The notes below the pieces were generated by a model, which was not told the DNA's origin, searched no databases, and worked only from the letters and a program-made list of their open reading frames with translations. Of a stretch of 64,000 nt of DNA, positions 36,143-50,168 are shown one piece after another. A program made the position numbers and the translations under genes. The number at the start of each line of letters is the position of its first letter. Position 1 is the stretch's first letter. The stretch lies in NCBI RefSeq assembly GCF_022581195.2, contig NC_061472.1, forward strand, positions 1,550,001 through 1,614,000. Reading direction: 5' to 3'. The DNA is from Helicoverpa zea. Lineage: Eukaryota; Arthropoda; Insecta; Lepidoptera; Noctuidae.

Positions 36143-38059
36143 CGTCACTTTCAATTGGTTGGAAGGTAGCTGGTTGTGTTTGGTTTGGTAGATTTTGTGT
36201 GTTTACAAATAATGTTTTTGGGAATGTTAAATGCTTATAACGAAGGCAATTTATCAATTGTTTTTTATTAATAATGAAGATATTTGAATAATGAAGTAGG
36301 TAATAATATGCATTAATATGCTTTATTAAAAACAAGGACGATGTAATTATTTCATTATATTTAGAAATCTCAACAGCAAAAATACATACTTACATAAATA
36401 ACAAGAACGTATTTACAGCACTTGGACAGCTATTTTCTCAAGGGCACATTTGCAATTATTTTCTGATAAATTGTAACACACGTCCTACATTTACAATTCA
36501 TATAAATACACAGTACACAACATCTTAATACCTCACATAATTATTTAAACACCGCAACATGAAGCCGCTTGCTTTATAATAAAAACAATCGCAATTATTT
36601 CACACAAGGGCCTTCATTACTTTTCTTTGCACAACATTTTAACTTTTTAATAAAAAAAGGCAAAGTTATTGTTTTGCGGCTCACAGATCAAGATAGCGCT
36701 GGCCGGCAATCGAATGGATTTACCGATTTATCGATAATGTCCGTGGGTACGTCACTAATCGAATGCGCGGTGGTTTATCACCCTCTATAATCGTCATTAC
36801 ACTATCGAGGGTTTCTTTTTTTGTTTTTGTTATAAATTGAAAACTAAAATTGATGACAGTAGCTGTTGCCGTTTGGCGAAACTCGTTAATTTCGTATTTT
36901 AGCGCTTGGAAGATAGTGGGTCGATAATAATAGTACTTATGTCTATATAGGGCGTTGTCAATTAAGGAATACTAAGCAAACTATTCTATTTATCAATGTA
37001 CTTTTTAACTCTTTGGGGTGTTGAAGGTGGTTCATTATAGTGTAAAAGAATACCGTGCTTATGGTAGACTTAGACCATGCATGGGTAACAATATTTTGGA
37101 TACCAGTCAGCTTACAATTTTATAAAAAATGGTTGAAAAAAGGTTTAAATGCATGTTTCAATACAAAATTTTAACAGCTCTATCTTTGAAAAATGAAAAT
37201 AAAATAATTGCTTTTTATTGGTCGTTTCGAAATAAATCATTTTCAATTAAAACGCCGCTTAAAATTATTCATAGCACCGTAAAACTGTATTTCCGGGACA
37301 ACAAAAATATGCGACAATTGGCCTAACATTCCAATTAACAGAACTAACTCTGCCTATCCCGGAATCACTACAATTAATATCAGGTATCATTCCACTGCCA
37401 TATTAAATTGAACGGCAAAAACTCCAACACACTACGGAAACGTAAAAGTCTTTTATCGAAAAAACAGTCGCGTGCGCACAATTTGTCGTGTGTTATCATT
37501 AGGCGAATAATTTTGCATTGATTTACGATATATGGACGCTAATGTTTAATTGACAATTAGATGCACATTATTGTTTAATTTGTCTCGGTAAAAGAATTTG
37601 CTTTCTATCCCCTCATTTGAAAATAACGGAAAACGTAAATGAAAGAAACAATGATTGGTAATTGGGATAGTGCGAGAGACGGTATTGGCTGGCAAGAATG
37701 TTTCTTGTAAGATTATACCAGATAAAAGAGTACCTATAGAAAAATACAGCAATGTCATCATCTGGCTAGACTTTTGGACAATTTATAAGCTCATAAGGAT
37801 ATCATTCTATTAAAAATGTTACGGTCATAAACTAAATAGCAATGATGAATATCATAATGATGAAAACTCGCCTCAAAATATTCTTCTTCTTATCGAGTGA
37901 GCTGCAGGTTCAATCACCAAAGAAACCATAGTGCCAGAGTTTTACCAAATCCACCTGACGACCTCTGACCCGTAATTGTAAGATCGACTACTATTGGGAA
38001 GCCAACATTAATGGTGCACTGCCAATTTGCAAACATTTTGGACTGATTTTGCGAAAATT

Positions 38060-38140
38060 TCCAAATCACACAGCGATTTCACCAAGCATCAACCCCGGGA
38101 CCCCGTGCCCAACAGTCACAGAGGGACAGTTGTCTCAAAA
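38060..38140 (-). mobile_element. Old SINE (family 2) head remnant
   Basis: CACAGCGATTTCACCAAGCA, then CAACCCCGGGACCCCGTGCC and GAGGGACAGTTGTC, resembles the tRNA-like end of 62840-62925 with many substitutions. Confidence 0.35.
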
Positions 38141-40183
38141 TATTAAACAAACTTCAAACTTCTTAATGAAGCCTAAAGGCAAATAATAATGGCGCGTATT
38201 TTTAACATCAATATGAATATTCATATTACGGAAAGGTGCAAGCGACATGTTCACAGCTGATTAACATACGGAGATATCGTTGTGTTATTGCAATTGCGTA
38301 TGCCGATTTTATTATTGCGATTTTAGGTATTTAGGTTTGTGTATGAATGTTACAGCTGTTTGGGAGTAAATATTTTGATACAACAGCCATATAAATGTTA
38401 AAAATAATTATGCAAGTCTTTTGGAGGTTTCAAAAATACTTTCCTAGCGTATGTCTTATTTTATACCTAAGTAGGTACGTACAAACTGAAATGCGACTTT
38501 GATTCGCAGATATTCAGAGACTGAATTACATAATTATCAATAACTTACTTTAAGTATATTTAATTGAAAGTTAAATTAATATTTGTAAGAAATAAAGCAA
38601 CCTAAAAATTACAATCTAATGGACAAATGTTTAAATTACTCTTAATATCGAGCACATGCGTAATACGATAATTTAATTCCTAAAATTGGCTGAATTGGAG
38701 CACATTTATAATACGATAATTCCCAAAATTGGCTACATCGATCTCAAAATAAAGACTTAACATCAAAATTTTCACCAACAACTAAATTGACCCGCGTATA
38801 TTTGTTAAAGTAAAACGTATGTTAATTTTGAACTAACAATGGTCGGGTTACACTGACCATAACAAGCCCTTCGTGATAAACTCCTATAAACTTAGTCGAA
38901 CCACAGAACTTAAGGTTTACCTTACATAATGGCCTTGTACGTGATTTTAGAACTTAACTTTACAATATTTTGTGCGGTTTCTGTAGCTTAATTTTTTAAC
39001 ATAGTGTTAAATACTATGAAAATAAATTGGAGGCATTTTTGGTGCTGCACAGAAAATATACACGTCAATATTTTTTACTGACCAAAAGAAGGTAGGTTGT
39101 TGGTTAAAGGTAATTACCTCACCTCGATAAGGCTTTGATTTCTCGTTAAGGTCAAAAAACTAGAAATATCTACTTTACATACTTTAATTCTCTTGTATGC
39201 TGCAATGTGCTAAATAATGTTATCTACAGGGACTAATATTGCAAAGCTAAAAAGTTTGTTTGATATTTTCATTATTTTACGTATATTATTATTTAATGTG
39301 CTTGAATGCGCTTATCTAGGACCCAGTGCAATGGTTTGAAAAATATTTCACTTTATAAGTACTTGTATTACTTGTATACTTGTATAGTAGTAGATACTTT
39401 TTTTCTGCATTGAAACCGATGGCAAAAGCTACTTATGTGAGAGAGTTGCAAACCATTCCAACACACACAAAAAAAAGCCTCAAACTACAAAACACATCAT
39501 AATTCACGGAAAACAATTAAAAACGTATAATTTAGTCTACACATCTGTTGTAACCGTTTCACAATATGGCACGTGGTCGAACCCCATGCGAGGGTAGCGC
39601 ACCGTGACCTGGTAATTACTGGACATGTGGAGAATACCGTGGGTGAGATATTGCTGAGGTGAAACATACTGGTCCTTTTACTTTTGGGTTGGTGTGTGTT
39701 GGATAGAAGGACCAATTTTTGTTTTGTGAGGAACAAAGGACTAGGTATTTATATAGTACGCGCCAAATAAACTTGCAATAAAGGTCATTCAACCGCCCTG
39801 CCGTCAGGGGCGTATCACCTGTCCGCCATTTTGTAATAATGTCCTTCCGTCATTTCGAATTTGGAATGCGCTTGGGATAAACTACTCAACTTGTGTAGGT
39901 ACTCTACTCGGAAAGTTTTACTGACTGATCATACTTTTGACCAAAGGTTTGTAATCCTTTGCGACAAGGACGCCTCTTACCACGATACACTTGTTTTGAT
40001 CGTGTTACCGACACTGCCCATACATTTTTTTCGTATCGTTTTGGAATATTGGGATACATTAGTAGAAGGAGGTGAACAAACTTTATTGCACGTTTATTTG
40101 GCGCGGACTATAGTATTGCATAGTTTAGAAGGTGCAATTTTTTATTGATTGCACGCTTTTGACCACTATATCATTTATTGTAG

Positions 40184-40377
40184 ACTAGCCGTTTTTCCGC
40201 GGTTTCACCCGCGTCCCGTGGTAACTACTGCCCGTACCGGGATAAAATATAACCTATGTTACTCGTGGATAATGTAGCTTTCGAATGGTGAATGCATTTT
40301 TAAAAACGGCCCAGTAGTTTTTGAGCCTATTCATTACAACCAAACAAACTAAGTTTTCCTCTTTATAATATTAGGTG
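40184..40377 (+). repeat. Lepidopteran interspersed repeat, tail type
   Basis: GACTAGCCGTTTTTCCGCGG, TTTCACCCGCGTCCCGTGG, a middle CGGCCCAGTAGTTTTTGAGC and an end TCTTTATAATATTAGGTG. Same general class as 4516, 18215 and 46993. Confidence 0.55.
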
Positions 40378-40533
40378 ATGATATACTGGAAGTAAGTAAT
40401 GCTTACCTAGCATTAATTTCCTTTTATTTATTTGTATTATGCATCTATAAAATATTATCATATTAATATTATTTTTGTCAAATAAACTCTAGTGTAACAA
40501 TTCAACTCTTCATAAAACAGGCCACATCACACC

Positions 40534-40642
40534 TGATGATGTCCTCCTACCCGATTATCGGCTACGGCGGCTGTTCTCATATAAGGAAATTAGCCAACTG
40601 CGCAGGACATATTATAGTGCACAAGCATTTGCAATCACACTT
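40534..40642 (-). mobile_element. SINE (family 2), truncated copy
   Basis: ATGTCCTCCTACCCGATTAT, CGGCTACGGCGGCTGTTCTC and GCCAACTGCGCAGGACATAT match the 3' part of the family at 62562-62670, ending near the shared phrase AAGCATTTGCA. Confidence 0.7.
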
Positions 40643-42490
40643 TCATTACAATCTTCACACCTTTTTAACACTTCATTATACCAAACCCTAGACTACCCTA
40701 AATATCATAACAACACAAAACAAGCAAACAAACAAACAATAGAATCAGTTGAATCTTAACACTTCTAGCGACGTGACGCGCTCGCTCGCGTGTCACGCTC
40801 CTTATTATAATAGTGTCTCGCCAATAGACTGGTATGTATGTCTGTATGTCTGGATAGATTTAGATGACAACTAGGTTGACTAAACCCAGTTTTTCTGGGC
40901 AACTCTTTGTTGACAGTTCTTCTTCCCAGCAAAAACACATAGGAAGTAGTGAAGGGTGGCCGTTTTCGGTGCTCTTTATTTTTTGAGGTTTAAAGAGCTG
41001 TTTTGTAGCCAAGTTTAAAGAGTTGCACCATTTCACTATAACCAGAAACACCTGTACATTTGATTTGACAACTGAAAATGATTATGGTCCTTTGTATCTT
41101 TAACGTTAAATGATACAACTCACCGTAAGAAATCTTCTATTTTGGCATGGGTTTTAGAAGTTAGCTTCAGATCCAGGGAATAAGTGCATTTTAAAATTGC
41201 AGAGTGAAAGCATTTTTGAAAGGTATCGTTATTACAAAAAAACTTTGATGATATAATCTGCACTAATTATGTAGTTCCAAATAATTTATTAGTAATTTTG
41301 TAGTGCCAATTATGTCCAATAATTTGATGATATATTAGTTATTTACGTTCCAGAGACATGCTCCTAATTGTGATAATACGATGCAAAATTAAAGTGTAAA
41401 ACTGTCAACGTGGCAATTAGGTAATTTATTAGCAAATCAGTGCTGAAAATGGCCATTTCACGTCTTATAAAAAGTAGTTTCATTGGGAAAGTCTTTAATT
41501 ACCGTAATTTTTATATGCTTCTTTATTAAATACCACTAAAATAAAAAGTAACTTTAAAATATGAGACGCTAAATCAATAAACATCATCAAACGAAAGCCG
41601 AAAATAAATAACTCGCCTATAATTACAAATACAATATAAAGTAGACTAAAAAAATGTTTCCCAAACCTTTTAAAACTATAAACAAGTGTGATATCAATAC
41701 GGAATTAACATAGTTACATAAATTGCCAAACGTGACGCAGCTACCACTAATTCTTTAAGTAAACATATTGATAAAATTTCTTACCGACTACCAATAAATC
41801 ACGTCGAAGCAAGATGTCTCAATATACCACGAAGCAATTTCACTGCTAGCACAACAGAGACGACAATACCAACTCCTTAAAATTCTATAAGAAAGAGGGA
41901 GATAACTAGCAATCCCACATTTCGTATTAATGAAGGAGTGAATGCTTTTAAATCATTTGCCGTCATCGCTCCCTGTGGGAATCCAGAAGAGTTATAAGAC
42001 CCTTTATTCTAAATTTAAAATTACAATTTTGTAAATGTTTCGAATATTTTAAATCTTGTGTACTCGTTATTGGTCTTTTGGGATGGAGAAAAAAAAATAC
42101 TGGCCTAAATATCGATACTTTATGGTACGAGGTTAATGGTCTTTAAGAGGAAGCAAAGGGACTATTTGTTTTTGGTTTGCATTGTATTTTATAGTCATTA
42201 TTTTTCCCTTCTATGTTAGAATTTGTTGAAACAACATGTAATTTATTCTCACATGTCAATTTGAGAAGTATGAAAATAGAGGCTCCTGTAGTATTTTTAG
42301 TAACATCTGAACTTTTATAGCAGATGCAACTTTATATTCGCAATAACAGCCTCATCCAGTAATCGAGTAATTAGAATATTATAAGGTCTATTTTTGGCAC
42401 TGACTTTTATCTTTATACCAATAAAGATATTTATACTTTTGAATTAAAAGTAAGTAGTTAAGTTTCAGAGCTTTTTTTCTTTCAATCATC

Positions 42491-42906
42491 TAAGAAAGAC
42501 GTCAAAAAAAGTCGTGGTGGCCTAGTGGGTAAAAGACCAACCTCTCAAGTATGAGGGCGCGGGTTCGATCCCAGGTCAGGCAAGTACCAATGCAATTTTT
42601 CTAAGTTTGTATGTACTTCTAAGTATATCTTAGACACCAATGACTGTGTTTCGGATGGCACGTTAAACTGTAGGACCCGGTTGTCATTGAACATCCTTGA
42701 CAGTCGTTACGGGTAGTCAGAAGCCAGTAAGTCTGACACCAGTCTAAAAAAGGGGTATCGGGTTGCCTGGGTAACTGGGTTGAGGAGGTCAGATAGGCAG
42801 TCGCTTCTTGTAAAGCACTGGTACTCAGCTGAATCCGGTTTGACTGGAAGCCGACCCCAACATAGTCGGGAAAAGGCTCGGAGGATGATGATCTTAAGAA
42901 AGACGT
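42491..42906 (+). mobile_element. Full-length SINE (family 1), tRNA-derived, with target site duplication
   Basis: The tRNA-like head shows box A (TGGCCTAGTGGGTAA) and box B (GGGTTCGATCCC) at about 42519-42572. The unique body runs through ACTGTGTTTCGGATGGCACG and GACTGGAAGCCGACCCCAAC, with a GATGATGAT tail. Flanking copies of TAAGAAAGACGT at 42491-42502 and 42895-42906 are the target duplication. It is the reference copy for the truncated family 1 fragments in this window. It is transcribed by RNA polymerase III in such families and moved by LINE machinery. Confidence 0.9.
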
Positions 42907-43169
42907 ATGTATTGTTGTTTCGACCAGTATAACAAACTGAAAAAGCCATAGTCTAAACATTTTATAAGATCTTCTACATATTTATGTTCCTAAGACTTCC
43001 TTTATCAAACCACACTTAACAAACTAACCATATCAATATTATGCTAAACACTACAACAATAAAAGTCCAATAATCATTATATTAGCACAAAATCTATATT
43101 CATAACAACAGGGCCAATTAAAACCGTTGGCACATTATCTATGCGACCAACTGTCCCGTCGCCAGTTGC

Positions 43170-43221
43170 GTGAATCGAAACGTCACGGGCGCGGTGTGTG
43201 AAACGAAACGTCACGGGCGCG
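43170..43221. repeat. Tandem 28-bp unit with XRE- and CRE-like cores
   Basis: GTGAATCGAAACGTCACGGG-CGCG (43170-43193) is repeated with one change at 43198-43221. TTGCGTG at 43166-43172 matches the AhR/ARNT element core, and each unit holds ACGTCA (a CRE half site in reverse). The region is GC-rich compared with its surroundings. Confidence 0.6.
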
Positions 43222-43592
43222 CTAATCGCGAGATTGGCTCATTTGATATGTGGCTGTCACGCTGAGTAGACGCGTGGCGGTCAATGGCTAATATTAGTGG
43301 TGAGGAATGTGATATTGAAATTGGCGTTTTTGATGTTTTTTTTTTTTGGATTTATTTTAATATTTGGTTAGATGTTCGAAAATTAATGGCCTTTTTCATA
43401 TTTTTGTTAAAACTATTTAGAGGCTTTAATAAAGGCATTCATTTTTGCAAAATAATTGACCGATTACAGTAATCTGCAAGAATCTGCAGAATAAAGAAGC
43501 ATTTATAAAATAATATTATTCAATTGACCATTTGTCAAGAGACATTTTGACGAATAGTCCAGGTTTTCTCGAGGTGATAAAATTCGTATATA

Positions 43593-43800
43593 TTTGCCTT
43601 TCTCAACTATGTTGGGATCATCTTCCGTCTAGCCAGATACAGCTGAGCAGCAGTATTTTACAAGGAGTGACTGCCTATCTGACCTCCTCAACCCTGCTAC
43701 CCAGGCAACCCGGTTAGCGGAACCCCTTACTGAGACGGGTTGTCAGGCTAGCTTTTGACTACCTATTACGACTGCCAAAGATGTTCAAATGATACAATAT
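43593..43800 (-). mobile_element. SINE (family 1), truncated copy
   Basis: CTCAACTATGTTGGGATCAT, GACTGCCTATCTGACCTCCT and ACGACTGCCAAAGATGTTCA correspond to family 1 with moderate divergence and no tRNA-like head. Confidence 0.7.
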
Positions 43801-45409
43801 TCGTTTATACCTACTTTGCAAAAAAAACTTATTCTCGCGACACATTGTCCATCGATCACAGGCTAATTAATTAAACTACCCGTTACGGGAGCGAGTGAAC
43901 CAATTTCAGTCCGCTTTAAATTTAAAAGTGTTGAGATTGCTCCGTCCATTTAATTGATACAGCCGGCAAGGAATCCCGGTCCGTTCGGTCGTTAGCTTAT
44001 CAATATACTGATTTCACACTCGGGTGTGTTTGGATACATGGCGGAGAAGTTGGTTTGTCAATTGTTTTGGTGTAGGAAAGTTCGGTTGTATATGTAAGAG
44101 AAATTATTTTATTTTGATTTTGGATGACTAGGTATTTCTACGCGTTGCATTGATTAAGATTAATTGATTGCTCTTATAAATTAATATTCCAAAAACAATA
44201 CTATACCTACAAGATTTTTTTTTTGTTTTCAAGAACTCACTAAATCTGGGCCAATTAGAAAAAATATTTCAATGTTAAATAGCAGATTTATTGAGGTGGA
44301 GTACTTGTAGGATACTTTTTATTAAGGTGCACGGAAACGCGGGTGAAGCCACTGGCGAAAGCTAAGTTATGAACAAAATTCTTCTACTGTGCAATGCCAA
44401 AAAAATATAACTAAATAATTTTAAAAAAAGCCATCCCTATCTCTAAACAACAATAACACTATTTAATACCCCAAAAAAAAAACACCTTAACAAAACAATA
44501 AAAATTATAAACTAAAATACCCGTACACTCGCAGGCATGTAATCCAGTCGCGTGCACGGGAGCCTGCGAGTCACGATGTTCCGAAGGACCAAAAAAAAGA
44601 ACCAAAAAAAGGACCATATTATCACATCTCGGTATGTCCACTGCTTTGTGCGTCCACATTTATAAAACGCGTTTGTATTATTGCTTATTTAATATGCTTT
44701 TGATTCGTTTAAACGAGGGATTACGGTTTAATGGGAAAGGGTAGGTTGGATTTGTGGTGGTCATTTTTTTTGTCATCGAGTGTAATTTTATGAAGTATTA
44801 TTGTTATCTCTGTGTTCGTTTTTTTTTTTGTATTTGTTTTTAGTAGCAATTTTTACGATTAACATAATATTTACATTAATTTTAAAAATTAAAATTAATA
44901 CTAAATTTTTACGATACAATGTAATATAATTTAATTTATGTTGTATTTTTTACATATTAAAGAAGTTGTGGACATTATGACCATTATTTTTTAATCATAA
45001 GTTCATAACGCAAATATAACTGTGTATTTACCTAGAATATAGCGAAATCAAAATACCCACTAGTACTCTTAAATGTATGTTCCTTAAAGAAAACCCATAA
45101 TTCATGGGAGTTTACTACATAAGATGCAGAGGCAGCTTAAGAATGATATATCTGTATAAAAGACTGCATTAAAGCATTTCAAGTGTACATAAATTACTTA
45201 TAAACGTACAAAATGATGGACTAGAACAATTAGCCCATGTATCATGCGGGATATTATAAAATATGCTGCGTATAAATTATTGAGGATTAAATCTAATTAT
45301 ACTCAGGTTTTTTTGTTGAAGTCCTAATATAAGTTCATTATTTAACTATTGTGTGTAACTTGTTATATTATTTACTAGCTAGTTTTTCAGGTGCTAGTTA
45401 ATATATATT

Positions 45410-45545
45410 TTTTGCTAGCCTCCGACCGAGGTTTCACCTATGTCCCGTGGAAATTATTCCTCACAGTCGGATTAAAAGTATTTTACAGCCTTCCTCAATA
45501 AATGGGCTAAGAATCTAGCATTGGATTAAAAAAAAAAGTATTGTC
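45410..45545 (+). repeat. Degraded interspersed repeat, tail type
   Basis: GCTAGCCTCCGACCGAGGTT, TCACCTATGTCCCGTGG and GGATTAAAAGTATTTTACAG resemble the 5' half of the copy at 40184. Confidence 0.4.
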
Positions 45546-46033
45546 GCACCAACAATTGTGAACACTATACATTTACAAATATAAAGCTCATAAAATACTT
45601 AATCTAGTGTCACAATTACTTATGGTAAGCACCACATAAGATGTTTAAATAGGTTCATTGAAATATAAAAAAAAAAAATCTGTTTAGTAGTTCTTGACAT
45701 CGGCACGTTCAAACCAATCAACAAATTCTTAGGCTTATACTCTTAATAAGATATCAAGAATTCAAGAATGGGAACAAAAACTATATGTAATTTTCATTTT
45801 TCAACAATAAATTTTACAAAAGACCGCTAAAGAAAAGCTCATACATATCTAATACGTTTATTGACTAAATGGGAACTTGGATAAAATTTATGTTTACAAA
45901 ATTCCTCTTTATTATTCAATATTGAAGAAAAAACTCAATTACAATGAAGAATAAACATGACAAATAAATACATTATGAAATATGCAATATTTAGCGTTAA
46001 TTTTACGTTTTATACATATATAAATACATTATA

Positions 46034-46272
46034 TGCCTCGCCCTTTCCCAACTATGTTGGGGTCGGCTTCCAGTCTAACCAGATGTCAGTATCACTATTT
46101 TACAATGAGCGAATGCCCCATCTGACCTCCTCAACCCAGTTACTCGGGCAGCCCAATACCCCTAGTTAAGATTGGTTGTCGGACTTACTAGCTTCTGACT
46201 CCGTAACGACTGCCAAAGATGATCAAATGACAGCCGCGACCTACAGTTTATCGTGCCCTCCGGAACATGGTA
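46034..46272 (-). mobile_element. SINE (family 1), truncated copy
   Basis: CCCAACTATGTTGGGGTCGG, CTTCCAGTCTAACCAGATG, TCAACCCAGTTACTCGGGCA and CCTACAGTTTATCGTGCCCT match family 1 up to about the point where the tRNA-like head would start. Confidence 0.75.
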
Positions 46273-46585
46273 ATTTCATATAAAAGACTATAGCTTAAAA
46301 AACTATATTGCTATCTCATTTTATTGTTTAGAAAATAACAAGGAGAGAAATTTATTACGAATGCCAAGTTTTTGCGACGAAGAGCATGAAATAGGGTTAA
46401 TAATAATAAGTAAGCTTGAAGGACCATAATAGTATGATAATGTGTAAACCTACAAATTATATTAACGTATTATTAATGCTTTTAATAGTGTTCTAGTTGA
46501 CATATTGTATTAACTTTGATAGACATAATAATGCTATAAGACTCACACTGCTGACTAAACTGTTGGCCGATATAATTAGTTGAAC

Positions 46586-46816
46586 TATAGTTCGGCCATT
46601 CAGAGAATACGTTCCTGACACGTCGCGATTGAACTGACGACGTAACTTTGCAATGGCGTTGCAGTTACGATAAAAATATTTTTGCTGGTTGTTTACCGTT
46701 TTAACAATTGAGGAGCATTAAAACAACATTATTATATCAATAATCAATGAATGTAGTTACGTCGTCAGTTCAATCGCGACGTGTCAGGAACGCATTCTCT
46801 GAATGGCCGAACTATA
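46586..46816. mobile_element. MITE with 62-bp terminal inverted repeats
   Basis: Left arm 46586-46647 and right arm 46755-46816 are reverse complements with a single mismatch (outer end TATAGTTCGGCCATTCAGAG). The ends include TATA on both sides, so the target duplication may be TA or TATA. The 231-bp element is non-coding, with an AT-rich centre between CpG-rich arms. Confidence 0.82.
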
Positions 46817-46992
46817 ATGGGTGATAGTTTATTTTGAAAGTCATTGTGAATCCAATGGAATTTGGATCATTGTAATGTGTGCATTTCTATTCATCTGCTT
46901 ACTGATTTATGAGCCCCATCAAACTATCAGCCGACTTAAAGTTTGCAGAAGTACATTGTAAGTGTTAACAATCGGGCAATAGAATATAGAAG

Positions 46993-47264
46993 ACTAGCTT
47001 TTGCCCGCGACTTCGTTCGCATGATATAGTGACTTCCGGCATATTTTTGGTTTGACCAATAGATGGCGCTATATGTCCGGAATAAATTTTATTTTTTATT
47101 TTTATATTTTTTTTTTGAAATAAAAACTATCCTATGTCCTTTCTCAAGTTCCAAACTATGTCTGTACCAAATTTCACACAAATCGGTTCAGTAGTTTAGG
47201 CGTGAAGAAAAGACAGACAGACAGACAGAGTTACTTTCACATTTATAATATTAGTTAGGATTGA
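46993..47264 (+). repeat. Lepidopteran interspersed repeat, tail type with (ACAG)n
   Basis: GACTAGCTTTTGCCCGCGAC, TTCGTTCGCATGATATAG, ATCGGTTCAGTAGTTTAGGC, a run of ACAG units at 47212-47228 and the end CACATTTATAATATTAGTTA are typical of a very abundant moth repeat. Fragments in reverse sense occur near 32385 and 32930. Confidence 0.65.
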
Positions 47265-50053
47265 ATTATAAAACATGTGTATTATTTAGAAAAACTAGAT
47301 AATATGCAAAAAGAATCAGTAACAGTAATCAGTGAATTTTTTTTTTACTTATTTTATTTTTTTCTTTGTGCTAATCGACATAAATATTAACCAGTATATT
47401 AATGCATTTAACTTAATGTTATTAGGTACGACACACCCGATATAGGTACTCCCCTGTGGATTGCTGATTCGAAAAGATTAACAACAAAACATAATTTTAA
47501 TGCCTTTCTTAATCTGACATCTTAACTCCAAAAATGCTTGCTTACAAAGTACCAAGCAATCACAATAACTGTATGAAAACTTCCATTGCTGCATCACCAC
47601 TAACAAGCTATTCTCTCTCAAAAAACAAACGAGCAATGGACGTGCAAACCGAATAACAAATGACAGCCGTTAATCCTCCGCCCAGCTCTGAATAACCATT
47701 TTAATAGTTTAATTTACACTCTATATTCATTGAAAGATATTAATAATCTGTCAACAAGTTATAATAACATCACGTCTGATCCATAAGGTGATGAAAATTC
47801 AATCGAAATGGGGATATATATTATTTTGGATGTGCAATGAAGGATAAAGTTGGATGCAAGGGGTGGTGGCTGTGTAGTATCGTTAAGGAGATCTGATGTG
47901 TGACACACGGGTTGGTTGGAAAGCGAGCAGTTCTGCTTGAAATGGTCTCTAAGTGATGTAGGGATGTGAAAAGATATGCAATGTATTATCGACATTTTAT
48001 AAGTTTTTTTTTTTTGTAATTTTATATGTTTTTATTTAAAACCTAAGCTACAGAACTTAAAGGCGAGTAATTTTGCTTATGCAAAGTTGGCTGATAGTGA
48101 CTTCATGTCAATATGAAAAAAAAAGACTATAATACAACATGGTGCGTCAAAATGAATAGCTTCGTATATGCAAAATTATTTGACGGAAAATATATAAGCT
48201 TTTATTTTGTGTCACATAGAACTCGATTCCTCCTTACATCAAGGTAGTTTGTAAAACTACTGAAAACTACGAACTAAGAAGCAACTTAACGAAAATCGAT
48301 TTATTTCTAGATTCTCGATAAAAACACAAAAACTCTACTTAACCTACATGTCCGTATGACTCGATTGAACCAGCAAAATGGGAATAAGTTTTGGCGTGGT
48401 ACCCACATAAATCAGAAAGCCCAGTGTTGCTCAATTAAAAACTCACTATCTGATGTAGTCAGTGCCTGGTGTCATTTATTCTGCCTCAGATATGTTATAG
48501 AGACTGGAAATGTACACATGAGATTGTATGGGGAATATGTCTGTAGTAGAATGGCAATAAGTATGAAATTTTAGATAGAGGGAGTTGATTACCTATATTT
48601 GGTAATTATTATAGTTGTTTTCTATTCTTTATTTTAACTAGCTACCATCAGTGATGTCATACGCGACCTGTGGCAATTTTATCGTCCACCCAAATAAAAA
48701 GTATGCCTTTTTAGGTAAATGAGCGGTGTAAGACTGATGGTGTAAGACTGGTGTTTTCAAATTAGACCTGAAATTAGCGCGTCCAAGCAAAGACGTAAAC
48801 AAACTCTTAAGCTTTACACCGTTAATATCAAGATGATATTATAGCGTTTTATAGTAGTTTAAGTGAAACAAATACATCGCTTTTTCTTAAATAGGGAATA
48901 TTTTCAGTATCATTTTCTCGTGATACAAAGACGGATGTTTCACAGCCGTTAATCATAAGCAATGCATCTAGAATTCTTATTATTTTTCCGGATCTCCCCC
49001 AAGAAAATTATGAGGAAAATTAGTGAAAGTGAAGGCGGCAGTTTGAAACGAACTTTTTATATACTTCGCTCTAAATAGTAGATCATAAAACACCAGTTAT
49101 GTCTATCCGAGAGTAACGTTATAACGATTTTTTATCGATACGGTCGCGATTATAATCGACTTTCGGCTATTAACATCGATATTTTGATTGTTTCGGTTTC
49201 TTGAAGTGTGAAATAATTTTTAAGATTTATAGCATTTCAAGTGAAGCAAAAGTATATATAGTTTGACACAATGAAAATATTACTGACAGTTAAATGTTGA
49301 GAAAAAAATCGGTTTATGAGTAACTAATTACGGATAAGTACTTTGAGAAATACGAAAGTGAGCTAATAAAATTATTGCTTATGTTTAAGTACCAATTACT
49401 TGAATGCAATTTTTTGTGAACAAAGAAACTATTGAATAACTTTAGCAGTAACATATCAGAAACATATTTGTGTTTATTATTGTTCTTAATCTGTATCTCA
49501 AAACTGATCATCACATGACCTTTAAAACAATGCATTCCTTTATTCCTATAACTATTTTACACCATCACTGCACCAAAGAGATCACAAACTCATTACACAT
49601 TTCTCAGATCAGAGTTGCCAACGAAAATAATTTCTCAATGATATGGCAACACTGGCCATTACGGCAGTTACGGTATTTTGCGAGAATCGAGCGCCCGTGC
49701 GCCGATCAATTATGATCGATATCATTTTAATCGATGGTAATCGCTAATGATGCGAGACACTGCAGCTGTAAATTTTATTTATATCGTTGACTTGGTGAAT
49801 TAAAAAATATGGCCACTTTTCTGGGTTAAACTTTGTCTTATGGTAAATTAACTGTTATAATTGCTTTGTTAGGTTTTGAGAAATTAACGGTCCGAGCGTT
49901 GATTACACAACATTAACGTCTTAATATTTTTACCATTACTGGTAAACATTTGTATAATACCTGAGTATTTAAAAATCAGCCCATTTTTTATTTGACCATC
50001 TTTAAGAGGTCAATCTTTTTATTCTCGATCTTTCTGACGTCTGATCTGACAGC

Positions 50054-50168
50054 TGCCTATCCTTTTCCCAACATTATTAGGTCCAGTTTCTAGTCTAACC
50101 CGCTGAGTTTCTGTGTGCCACATAGAGCTACTGCATAAGTGGGTCTCATCAACCCAGTTACCCGGGCA
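50054..50168 (-). mobile_element. SINE (family 1), diverged fragment
   Basis: TATCCTTTTCCCAACATTAT, TAGGTCCAGTTTCTAGTCTA and CATCAACCCAGTTACCCGGG follow family 1 with several changes. Confidence 0.6.

Noticed and set aside
39497..39736. 79-codon - strand frame with mixed composition
   Set aside because: Considered as an upstream ss exon, but it lacks bHLH residues and a fitting phase 1 donor.
42512..42590. Possible tRNA gene
   Set aside because: Box A and box B are present, but no cloverleaf with acceptor stem could be formed, and the unit continues into a SINE body with target duplication.
42619..42960. 113- and 80-codon frames on the - strand
   Set aside because: They are translations of the full-length family 1 SINE and its flank.
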